Origin: Alphaproteobacteria bacterium
GTDB taxonomy: Bacteria; Pseudomonadota; Alphaproteobacteria; Rhizobiales; Beijerinckiaceae
Reading direction: 5' to 3'
Assembly (NCBI GenBank): GCA_009921785.1
Contig: RFXE01000136.1
Span: 1 to 5,225 of the forward strand
DNA: 5,225 nucleotides
Shown here: positions 1-5,225 of the stretch, piece by piece
Position numbering within the stretch: position 1 is the stretch's first letter
Layout: every line of letters starts with the position of its first letter
Made by a program: the position numbers and the translations under genes
Notes under the pieces: model-generated
The model's database searches: none
Told to the model about the DNA's origin: nothing
What the model saw: the letters and a program-made list of their open reading frames with translations, nothing else

Positions 1-423
1 GGGGAAGAAAAATCCTGTATCGCGTAATTGCTCATTGAGCGCTTTGCGTGTGATGCCGGGCTCAATCACGCAATCAAGATCTTCGGCATGAACGGCAAGA
101 ACGCGGTTCATCTCGCGCGTATCAATCGATACGCCACCCCAAGGCGCGTTCACATGCCCTTCAAAAGATGTGCCCGCGCCGAAAGGGATGATCGGCACAT
201 TATGAGAGGCACAGAGTTTGACGATAGAGGCCACCTCGTCAGTCGAATGCGGAAAGACCACGATATCGGGCGGCTGCGGCGCAACCCATGTCAGCGTGTT
301 GGCGTGGGTGCTGAGCACGCCCGGATTGGTGACTGCGCGATTGCCGAATTGCGCGGACAAGGTCTGGATTACCGTGTCGAGTGACGCCTTGTTGGGGCGG
401 GCGTGTAAAGGGCTTTGGGTCAT
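1..423 (-). CDS. FAD-binding oxidase, D-lactate / D-2-hydroxyacid dehydrogenase type (N-terminal part, cut by window edge)
   Basis: An open frame runs from ATG at 423 to the window edge without a stop, giving 141 residues. Related enzymes are usually about 460-480 aa, so roughly a third is visible. After a short helical leader, the PCMH-type FAD-binding domain begins near residue 50 (PPDIVVFPHSTDEVA). The pyrophosphate-binding loop is at residues 80-97, with core PFGAGTSFEGHVNAPWGG. It continues with DTREMNRVL (101-109) and EPGITRKALNEQLRDTGFFFP (121-141). This pattern is typical of the FAD-linked D-lactate (cytochrome) and glycolate oxidase subunit GlcD family, which oxidise D-2-hydroxyacids to 2-oxoacids and pass electrons to an acceptor. 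The substrate-binding C-terminal domain lies outside the window, so the substrate is unknown. The ATG fits family N-termini, but no good Shine-Dalgarno precedes it and the frame stays open upstream, so the start is less certain than the family. It is divergent from the aldo/keto reductase. Confidence 0.9.
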   Translation of the reverse strand, partial: MTQSPLHARPNKASLDTVIQTLSAQFGNRAVTNPGVLSTHANTLTWVAPQPPDIVVFPHSTDEVASIVKLCASHNVPIIPFGAGTSFEGHVNAPWGGVSIDTREMNRVLAVHAEDLDCVIEPGITRKALNEQLRDTGFFFP

Positions 424-483
424 GGGCGGCTTCGGCAATCTGTTGATGTTCAGGCGAAACAGGGTTTCACGCTTCGGACCCGC

Positions 484-512
484 TTGCAAGACGGGCATCG
501 CTCCGATTGAAT
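484..512 (+). promoter_or_regulatory. Possible sigma70-type promoter for the aldo/keto reductase gene
   Basis: A TTGCAA box (484-489) is followed after a 17-bp spacer by TTGAAT (507-512). Each matches its consensus at 4 of 6 positions. It lies 46 bp before the preferred start at 559, inside the divergent gap. A short inverted repeat, GCTGT / ACAGC (520-524 and 531-535, around a 6-nt centre), falls where transcription would begin and could be an operator or a small leader hairpin. This is by-eye matching only; a match of this quality can arise by chance. Confidence 0.25.
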
Positions 513-546
513 AGGGGCAGCTGTCGACAAACAGCATAGAGACAAG

Positions 547-552
547 AAGGGG
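547..552 (+). promoter_or_regulatory. Ribosome binding site deciding the aldo/keto reductase start
   Basis: AAGGGG lies 6 nt before the ATG at 559 but directly abuts the in-frame ATG at 553. Normal Shine-Dalgarno spacing therefore favours 559 as the start, removing two residues (Met-Asp) from the longer version. Confidence 0.6.
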
Positions 553-558
553 ATGGAT

Positions 559-1536
559 ATGGCGTTTTCGGCAAATGACCGCGTGGCACTGGGAAAAAGC
601 GGATTAAAAGTGACCCGCGTCTCCTTCGGCACGGCGGGGCTCGGCAATATGCCGGAGACATTCGGCTTCGCTGTGAGCGACAAAGAGGCCGAGGAGACCT
701 TGGCGGCCGTCTTCGCAAGCCCGATCAATTGTCTTGATACCTCGCGCAATTATGGAATGGGCGAAGCGGAGCGCCGTATCGGCCGCGCCATTCGCGCGAA
801 TGGCGGATTGCCGAAAGATTTTGTTCTCGCCACCAAACTCGACCGTGATTTTCAAACCAATAAATTTGATGCCTCACGCGCACGACGCTCTCTTGAAGAG
901 AGCCTTGAGACTTTGGGCATTGATCATATTCCGCTGCTTCATTTCCATGATCCCGAATATGCCTCGTCGCTTGATGATGTGACGCGCAAAGGCGGCGCGC
1001 TTGATGAATTATTCAAGATGAAGAGTGAAGGCCTGTGTCAGGCGGTGGGTCTTGGCGCGGGGCGCACAGACATTATGATGGATCTCATCAAGGATTATCC
1101 CTTCGATGTTGTGTTGACCCATAACCGCTACACGATTGTGAATCGCCATGCGGGGCCATTGATCGATGCGTGCGCTGCGCGCGGCATCGCGGTGTTTAAT
1201 GCGGCACCCTATGCGAGCGGCGTGCTGGCACAAGGCAGTGCCACCTATAAGCGCTATGTCTATCAAGAAGCGACAGATGAAGTATTGGCGCCCGTGCGTG
1301 CGGTTGAAGCGGTATGCGCTAAACATGGCGTGCCGACAGGAGCAGTGGCCTTACAATTCTCGATGCGCAACAAAAATCTCGCTTCGACGATATGCGGCGT
1401 GACGAAGCCGGAATTTGTGAAGCAGACGATTGAATGGGCCTCTTATCCCATCCCAGAATTGGTATGGAATGAGTTGGCGTCCGTTGCCTTCTCAACCGAT
1501 GATCCGGAAGCCTCACGCACTTATGTGTTAGGGTGA
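559..1536 (+). CDS. Aldo/keto reductase, aldose (L-fucose/L-galactose) dehydrogenase-like
   Basis: This is a 325-aa cytosolic TIM-barrel oxidoreductase, complete and of normal family length, ending in TGA. The start at 559 is chosen because AAGGGG sits 6 nt upstream; ATG at 553 is the alternative. The N-terminal LGKSGLKVTRVSFGTAGLGN (11-30) is the classic first strand. The catalytic tetrad is visible as Asp60 and Tyr65 in LDTSRNYG, Lys93 in VLATKLDRD, and His130 in HFHDPE. C-terminal ASTICGVTKPEFVKQTIE (275-292) is the part that usually binds the NAD(P) phosphate region. The HDPE form of the His motif, NRYTIVNR (189-196) and FNAAPYASGVL (213-223) recall the D-threo-aldose 1-dehydrogenase / L-galactose dehydrogenase branch, which oxidises aldoses to lactones. 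That substrate assignment is inferred from motifs recalled, not from a search. It diverges from the FAD oxidase and converges on the desaturase, so it is probably transcribed alone. No regulator lies beside it. Confidence 0.9.
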   Translation: MAFSANDRVALGKSGLKVTRVSFGTAGLGNMPETFGFAVSDKEAEETLAAVFASPINCLDTSRNYGMGEAERRIGRAIRANGGLPKDFVLATKLDRDFQTNKFDASRARRSLEESLETLGIDHIPLLHFHDPEYASSLDDVTRKGGALDELFKMKSEGLCQAVGLGAGRTDIMMDLIKDYPFDVVLTHNRYTIVNRHAGPLIDACAARGIAVFNAAPYASGVLAQGSATYKRYVYQEATDEVLAPVRAVEAVCAKHGVPTGAVALQFSMRNKNLASTICGVTKPEFVKQTIEWASYPIPELVWNELASVAFSTDDPEASRTYVLG

Positions 1537-1571
1537 GTCATTAAGGCATTGCGAGCGAATTAGTTTTACTA

Positions 1572-1610
1572 ACTGTCATGGCAGGCCTTGTGCCTGCCAT
1601 CCACGTCTTG
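1572..1610 (+). repeat. REP-like palindromic repeat, copy 1
   Basis: A perfect 9-bp stem, ATGGCAGGC (1578-1586) and GCCTGCCAT (1592-1600), encloses the loop CTTGT. It is flanked by GTC before the stem and by CCACGTCTTG after it. The second copy at 1636-1674 is inverted and matches at 29 of 39 positions, including the flanks. The layout (GTCATG, GC-rich arm, CTT loop, arm, CATCCACG) resembles short palindromic intergenic repeats I recall as common in alphaproteobacterial genomes. It starts 35 bp after the aldo/keto reductase stop and has no T-run, so it is a poor fit to an intrinsic terminator, though such hairpins can stabilise mRNA 3' ends. Confidence 0.8.
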
Positions 1611-1635
1611 AGACGATAACGCAACGAGATTTAGC

Positions 1636-1674
1636 CAAGTCGTGGATGACCGCCAAAAGGGCGGTCATGACGAT
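1636..1674 (-). repeat. REP-like palindromic repeat, copy 2 (inverted relative to copy 1)
   Basis: On the plus strand this reads CAAGTCGTGG, then stem ATGACCGCC (1646-1654), loop AAAAG, and stem GGCGGTCAT (1660-1668). In reverse complement it matches copy 1. The flanks and the loop form CTTnT are kept, while three stem pairs differ and each change is compensated on the other arm. The two copies are separated by 25 bp (1611-1635). The facing flanks CCACGTCTTG (1601-1610) and CAAGTCGTGG (1636-1645) pair at 9 of 10 positions, so the unit could also fold as one larger three-hairpin structure. Head-to-head pairs like this are the usual layout of REP/BIME elements, which are linked to REP-associated tyrosine transposases; no such gene is in this window. 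Confidence 0.8.
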
Positions 1675-1710
1675 ATTGACTATGATCTATGTCTTGCTTT
1701 GCCACGAATG

Positions 1711-1728
1711 ACTGCGAAGTGCAGTTTT
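1711..1728 (+). terminator. Weak hairpin with short T-run in the convergent gap
   Basis: ACTGC (1711-1715) and GCAGT (1721-1725) form a 5-bp stem around GAAGT; the last stem T and the next three bases give TTTT. It could end transcription from the aldo/keto reductase side, but the stem is short and only moderately GC-rich, and it lies about 175 bp past that stop. On the minus strand the order is A-run then hairpin, so it would not serve the desaturase. Confidence 0.2.
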
Positions 1729-1740
1729 GATGTCGAGCGT

Positions 1741-2838
1741 CTATAAAGCCGGTTCAGGCGCGGGCTTATAGGGCTTTGCGCTTTCCGGCAAAACACGCCG
1801 CGCGAAATAAGTCGGATCGCGCAATTGCCGGATCACGGTAGGGATGATTTCACGATAGGCGTCGAAAAAGCTTGAATAGGGCTTCGGGCAATCGTTTTTC
1901 ATTTCTTCATGGAGCTCCGGTAGCCGATAATAAGGCACCATCGGAAACATGTGATGTTCAACATGATAATTCATGTTGAGATAGATGAAGCGGCTGATCG
2001 GATTCATCAGCACGGTGCGGCAATTCTGACGATGATCGAGCACATCTTCCGCAAGGCCGATATGTTGCGTAATGCCGCAGAGCAAGCCATGCCAGCAGCC
2101 ATACATGCGCGGCAGGCCTATGATCATGAAGGGCAAGATTGACTGCATCCATAAAGCGGCGACCGCAGTGGCAAGATAAATCGCAAACCAGATGCGTGCG
2201 ACAAAGAACACTTTCTCATGTTCACTTGCGGGAATGTAATCTTTCTCGCCGTTATCCAATTTGCCGAATGTGTAACGCACCATCTGCGACATCGCGGTGG
2301 GTACATCAATCAGGCCAACAAAATTGATCAGCAGCTTAAACAAATCTGGCGGACGCATCGCAGCGATTTCCGGATCGCGTCCCACAATGATCGTGTCGGT
2401 GTGATGACGCGAATGACTCCAGCGCCACGTCACCGGATTACGCATGATCACGAAACAGGCAATCTGATAGAAGAATTCATTCTTCCACGCTGTCTTAAAC
2501 GCGGTGCCATGGCCGAACTCATGCCAACGGCTATCGCCGCCTGATCCGTAGAGAACACCATAGGCGAGGAAAAACGGAATCGACCACGGGCTGGGCCAAA
2601 GATAGGTGCCGAGCCCAGCGAAGATAATCATAAATCCGATCCAGAGAATCGTATCGCGCGTGGCAGGGCCGTCGGAGCGCTGCATCAATTCTTTCATACG
2701 CGCGCGGGGAATGTCGGTTTTATACCATTCGGCATTGGCAAGGCCGATATCGAGTGCCTGCCGGTTCAAAGGTCCGGTGAGGCTGTAATCGCGCGGGAAG
2801 TTTTTCTCATGCGCGTCGGTTGTGCCGGCAAGGCTCAT
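1741..2838 (-). CDS. Fatty acid desaturase family membrane di-iron protein
   Basis: This is a complete 365-aa protein, from ATG at 2838 (GGAGA at 2845-2849, 6 nt upstream) to TAG at 1741-1743. The three histidine boxes that bind the di-iron centre in membrane desaturases and hydroxylases are intact: HEFGH (106-110), HSRHH (142-146) and HVEHH (292-296). A further conserved-looking stretch, CWHGLLCGITQHIGLAEDV (248-266), adds His250 and His259. Hydrophobic segments near 63-80, 85-99, 213-232 and 234-247 fit an integral inner-membrane protein with the His boxes in the cytosol. Family members use O2 and electrons from a ferredoxin, rubredoxin or cytochrome b5 to desaturate or hydroxylate acyl chains or other hydrocarbons. 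The TAFKT and VGRDPEIAAM stretches remind me of the MocD 'hydrocarbon oxygenase' branch rather than classical acyl-CoA desaturases, but this is recall. No electron-donor gene is visible. It is the last minus-strand gene before the convergent gap. Confidence 0.88.
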   Translation of the reverse strand: MSLAGTTDAHEKNFPRDYSLTGPLNRQALDIGLANAEWYKTDIPRARMKELMQRSDGPATRDTILWIGFMIIFAGLGTYLWPSPWSIPFFLAYGVLYGSGGDSRWHEFGHGTAFKTAWKNEFFYQIACFVIMRNPVTWRWSHSRHHTDTIIVGRDPEIAAMRPPDLFKLLINFVGLIDVPTAMSQMVRYTFGKLDNGEKDYIPASEHEKVFFVARIWFAIYLATAVAALWMQSILPFMIIGLPRMYGCWHGLLCGITQHIGLAEDVLDHRQNCRTVLMNPISRFIYLNMNYHVEHHMFPMVPYYRLPELHEEMKNDCPKPYSSFFDAYREIIPTVIRQLRDPTYFARRVLPESAKPYKPAPEPAL

Positions 2839-2875
2839 CCTTGATCTCCATCCCCCAATCGCGGGACTTTCAGAA

Positions 2876-2899
2876 CGCGAGGCGCTCCGTTCCCTCGCG
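2876..2899 (-). other. Hairpin in the gap upstream of the desaturase
   Basis: A perfect 7-bp arm pair, CGCGAGG (2876-2882) and CCTCGCG (2893-2899), surrounds a 10-nt loop and sits 37 bp upstream of the desaturase ATG. There is no T-run after it on the minus strand, so it is not a canonical intrinsic terminator. It could be a processing or stability hairpin between the enolase and desaturase messages, or part of the desaturase leader. Confidence 0.35.
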
Positions 2900-2902
2900 G
2901 GA

Positions 2903-2931
2903 AAGATAGAACGGGAAGATCACAGGCTCAA
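2903..2931 (-). promoter_or_regulatory. Possible sigma70-type promoter for the desaturase gene
   Basis: On the minus strand TTGAGC (2931-2926) is followed after a 17-bp spacer by TATCTT (2908-2903), each matching consensus at 4 of 6. The start of transcription would fall near 2896, placing the 2876-2899 hairpin at the very 5' end of a leader of about 58 nt. A 132-bp gap after the enolase makes an internal promoter reasonable, but the match is weak. Confidence 0.25.
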
Positions 2932-2970
2932 CCGGTTTCGCGGCGGTGCTTTGCCGCGGTTTAGCGGCTA

Positions 2971-4080
2971 TCAGCGTTGGATTTCGCTCTTTTTGTAGGC
3001 CGCTTTATCAAGCCATGCCGGATTAAGCTCAACCCCCCAGCCAGGCGCATCGGGAATCGTCGCTTTGCCATCCTCAATTTTATAGGGCTCGCCGAGGAAG
3101 AGATCATATTGCCAAGGGTAGTAGTCCTCGCCCTCGATGGAAAATTCGAGATATTTTCCGGCATTCGGAATCGCACCCAAGAGGTGCATTGTGCACATGG
3201 TCACGAGGGAGAGATTAGCCGCATGCGGTGTGATTTTGAATCCACGCTCGGCCGCCATCGCGCAAATTTTCAACGTGCGCGTTAAACCGCCGATATACAT
3301 GATGTCGGGCTGAACGATATCAACCGCCTTCATGTCCATCATCAATTTGAAGGTCACATATTCGCAATCTTGTTCGCCGCCTGTGACATCAATCTCAAGT
3401 GCTTCCGTTACTTCTTGCGTTTGCTCATATTCCCAATAGGGGCAAGGCTCTTCAAAATGCGAGATCCCATGATCCGCGAGAAGCTTACCCACTTCGATGG
3501 CGCGTTTGGGTGAATAGCAGGAATTGGCATCAACGAGTTTAGCAATGCCATCGCCAAGCGCTTTGCTGACAGTCGGCACAACCGCTTCCGTGCGGCCCGG
3601 CCATTCATCATGGTCACGTCCGCATTCGCGACCGACGCGCCATTTGAACGCATCAAAGCCAAATTGATCGCGCAGTTTTACAAAACGTTTCGCTTCATCT
3701 TCTGGTGTGATGTCGCGCTTCATCGAAGACGCATAAGCGCGCAATTTACAGGGCTTCCCGCCGATGAGTGAAACAACCGGTTTGCCCGCGCGTTTGCCCG
3801 CCATATCCCAAAGCGCCGTATCAAGCCCCGTCATTGCCCGGCGCAGATAGGAGCCGGGATATTTATGCTCACGCTCGCCGATGAGGTTTAACGTATCTTC
3901 AAAATCAAGCACATCGGTGCCCAGCGCATGCGGTGCGATCTGACGATGGAAAATGTCGCATGTGATATCGGAATTATAGGTCGAGACTTGACCCCATCCC
4001 GTCGCGCCGGACTCGCTTGTCGCTTTCACAAAGCCGACAAATTCATTCGAAAATGTTTCGAGCTTAACGAGCTTGTCCAT
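2971..4080 (-). CDS. Enolase superfamily protein, mandelate racemase / muconate lactonizing type (acid-sugar dehydratase-like)
   Basis: This is a 369-aa soluble protein ending in TGA with an adjacent TAG. ATG at 4080 is chosen because AAGGA lies 8 nt upstream; the upstream ATG at 4125 would overlap the GMC gene and add a non-family N-terminus. A capping domain (about 1-110) ends with the family signature RAMTGLDTALWDMAGK (81-96). The barrel shows metal ligands Asp184 (VDAN), Glu210 (FEEP) and Glu236 (GGEQ). The catalytic dyad is Asp259 (QPD) and His286 (TPHAA), with the 27-residue spacing seen in mandelate racemase. The usual Lys-x-Lys is Lys146-Trp-Arg148 here. A charged insert follows (151-165, with GRDHDEWPGR). 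The superfamily abstracts the proton next to a carboxylate using Mg2+. Dehydration of a sugar acid is the likeliest reaction, but racemisation or another use is possible and the substrate is unknown. It is co-transcribed with the GMC gene, judging by 11-nt spacing. Confidence 0.9.
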   Translation of the reverse strand: MDKLVKLETFSNEFVGFVKATSESGATGWGQVSTYNSDITCDIFHRQIAPHALGTDVLDFEDTLNLIGEREHKYPGSYLRRAMTGLDTALWDMAGKRAGKPVVSLIGGKPCKLRAYASSMKRDITPEDEAKRFVKLRDQFGFDAFKWRVGRECGRDHDEWPGRTEAVVPTVSKALGDGIAKLVDANSCYSPKRAIEVGKLLADHGISHFEEPCPYWEYEQTQEVTEALEIDVTGGEQDCEYVTFKLMMDMKAVDIVQPDIMYIGGLTRTLKICAMAAERGFKITPHAANLSLVTMCTMHLLGAIPNAGKYLEFSIEGEDYYPWQYDLFLGEPYKIEDGKATIPDAPGWGVELNPAWLDKAAYKKSEIQR

Positions 4081-4088
4081 TGGCGAGG

Positions 4089-4094
4089 TCCTTA
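4089..4094 (-). promoter_or_regulatory. Ribosome binding site overlapping the GMC stop codon
   Basis: TAAGGA (4094-4089 on the minus strand) contains both the TAA stop of the GMC gene and the AAGGA Shine-Dalgarno of the enolase gene, 8 nt before its ATG at 4080. Ribosomes finishing the first gene would end on the second gene's binding site, which suggests translational coupling and fixes the enolase start. Confidence 0.7.
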
Positions 4095-5225
4095 GTGTTT
4101 CAAAATCATATCGGCGGCACGCCAACCCACCATGATGGCGGGCGCGTTTGTATTCGCCGAAGTGATATTCGGGAAAGATGACGCATCGACGACGCGCAAG
4201 CCTTCAACACCATGCACACGCAAGGCGGCATCAAGCACGCCGCCTTTGTCTTCGGGTGCCATGCGGCAGGTGCAGGAGGGATGATAGACCGAGCCTGAAC
4301 GCTTGCGGAAATCGGAAAGAATTGACTCATCGCTTTCCTGCGACGGATCAAATTTAGGCGGTGCGGAGAGAAGAGCCTGCATCGTCGGCGTATTCTGCAC
4401 GCGACCAATCAAGCGCGCACCTTTGATGGCATCTTTGCGGTCATGTTCGGTTGCTAGATAGTTGAACAGAATTTCAGGTTGTTTGAACGGATCAGGCGAG
4501 GCGAGTTTCACATGACCGTGACTTGTTGGACGGCAGGGATTGAAACTCAAGATAAAGCCAGGCCAAGGATCGGGTTCAGTGAGTTTTCTCTTGCCCGCAT
4601 TCTCCGTCGAATAGCTCAACGGATTAAAATAGAGTTGCATATCGGGACGGGTTTGCGATGCAGACGACCGCACAATCCCGCCATATTGATTGACGCTTAA
4701 GGATAAAGGTCCGGTGCGCGTTAAAACAAATTGAATACCAGCAGCAATACGTCCCGCCCATGTCCCGAGCACTGCATTCAGTGTCGGTTCTTTCGCGCGG
4801 TAATAATAATTGATGCCGACATGATCTTCGAGATTTGCACCCACCGCATCATTTGCATGAATGACCTCAAGGCCCTTATCGCGCAACAACGCGCCCGGAC
4901 CAATGCCGGAGAGTTGCAAGAGGTGCGGTGATTGAATGGCACCCGCCGAAAGAATGACTTCACGCGTCGCGCGCACGTCCTGCATCACGCCGTCTTTGCG
5001 ATAGGCCACACCTACCGCGCGTTTGCCGTTAAAGAGAATTTTCTTCACATGCGCGTGCGTAAGAATTGTAAGATTGGTCCGGTGCTTGACCGGATGAAGG
5101 AACGCGTCTGCTGATGAACAGCGCAATCCGCCACGCGTGTTGATCAGATAAGGCCCGAAGCCTTCATCGCCTTGTCCGGCAGTACCATCAGCAATCGGTA
5201 ATCCCGCATCGCGCGCGGCGCCAAT
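4092..5225 (-). CDS. GMC-family FAD alcohol (choline-type) dehydrogenase, C-terminal part cut by window edge
   Basis: The frame is open from the window edge at 5225 to TAA at 4092, giving 377 residues. GMC enzymes are about 530 aa, so around 150 N-terminal residues, including the FAD-binding GxGxxG, lie outside. Visible numbering follows. GGLRCSSADAFLHPV (32-46) is the conserved stretch that begins the core in choline dehydrogenase-like members. AGAIQSPHLLQLSGIGP (94-110) is the second GMC signature. HPSCTCRM (315-322) carries the expected catalytic His315. The closing DASSFPNITSANTNAPAIM carries the partner Asn at about 360. Family members oxidise primary alcohols or polyols, passing electrons from FAD to an acceptor or O2. 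The HPSCTCRM form is typical of the choline / alkanol dehydrogenase branch, but choline itself is not implied. It is the upstream partner of the enolase gene. A TTG at 5126 is an internal Leu, not the start. Confidence 0.92.
   Translation of the reverse strand: MGAARDAGLPIADGTAGQGDEGFGPYLINTRGGLRCSSADAFLHPVKHRTNLTILTHAHVKKILFNGKRAVGVAYRKDGVMQDVRATREVILSAGAIQSPHLLQLSGIGPGALLRDKGLEVIHANDAVGANLEDHVGINYYYRAKEPTLNAVLGTWAGRIAAGIQFVLTRTGPLSLSVNQYGGIVRSSASQTRPDMQLYFNPLSYSTENAGKRKLTEPDPWPGFILSFNPCRPTSHGHVKLASPDPFKQPEILFNYLATEHDRKDAIKGARLIGRVQNTPTMQALLSAPPKFDPSQESDESILSDFRKRSGSVYHPSCTCRMAPEDKGGVLDAALRVHGVEGLRVVDASSFPNITSANTNAPAIMVGWRAADMILKH

Noticed and set aside
28..384. 118-aa plus-strand open frame
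   Set aside because: It lies antisense inside the FAD oxidase, which has clear family motifs; the plus frame has none.
450..749. Minus-strand 99-aa open frame crossing the divergent gap
   Set aside because: Most of it is antisense to the aldo/keto reductase; low-complexity Ser/Pro-rich translation and no motif.
1560..1572. Small palindrome TTAGT-TTT-ACTAA just before the repeat
   Set aside because: The stem is AT-rich, 5 bp and unlikely to be stable or meaningful alone.
1578..1600. Hairpin as the intrinsic terminator of the aldo/keto reductase
   Set aside because: The stem is strong but no T-run follows, and the matching inverted copy at 1636-1674 shows it is a repeat element.
2218..2544. 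108-aa plus-strand open frame
   Set aside because: It is antisense to the desaturase, including the strand coding two His boxes, and shows no recognisable protein features.
2977..3285. 102-aa plus-strand open frame
   Set aside because: It is a shadow of the enolase C-terminus with no ribosome site or family motif.
4081..4125. Upstream ATG giving the enolase protein 15 extra residues
   Set aside because: It would overlap the end of the GMC gene, lacks a family-like N-terminus, and a good AAGGA site points to ATG 4080.
4092..5126. GMC gene as a complete 344-aa protein starting at TTG 5126
   Set aside because: The frame continues without a stop to the window edge, and the 33 upstream residues (ending NTRGG) are typical GMC core sequence.

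Overview
The window holds five protein-coding genes, two cut by its edges. All encode enzymes of small-molecule oxidation or dehydration. No rRNA, tRNA, CRISPR array, transposase, regulator or transporter gene was seen. Moderate G+C, codon choice (many GCG, CGC and GGC codons), the protein families and the style of an intergenic palindromic repeat suggest an alphaproteobacterium. The genus cannot be named from this sequence.

Layout: positions 1-423 (minus) hold the N-terminal third of an FAD-linked D-2-hydroxyacid (D-lactate-type) dehydrogenase. It diverges across about 135 bp from an aldo/keto reductase at 559-1536 (plus). That gene converges on a long minus-strand block. The 204-bp convergent gap (1537-1740) carries two copies of a 39-bp palindromic repeat in inverted orientation. 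The minus-strand block, in transcription order, is a GMC-family FAD alcohol dehydrogenase (C-terminal 377 residues, 5225-4092), an enolase-superfamily protein of the mandelate racemase type (4080-2971), and a membrane fatty-acid-desaturase-family di-iron protein (2838-1741).

The GMC and enolase genes are tightly linked: 11 nt separate them, and the ribosome binding site of the second overlaps the stop of the first. The desaturase follows after 132 bp containing a hairpin and a weak promoter-like pair, so it may be read from the operon, from its own promoter, or both.

Working together (inference): an alcohol dehydrogenase, an acid-sugar-dehydratase-like enolase, a di-iron oxygenase or desaturase, an aldose-dehydrogenase-like reductase and a hydroxyacid dehydrogenase look like parts of a catabolic locus for an oxygenated compound, perhaps a sugar or sugar-acid derivative. 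The substrate cannot be deduced here. I see no clear sign of a wholly new system. The most distinctive items are the repeat pair with compensatory stem changes, the Lys-x-Arg variant in the enolase, and the unusual gene combination.
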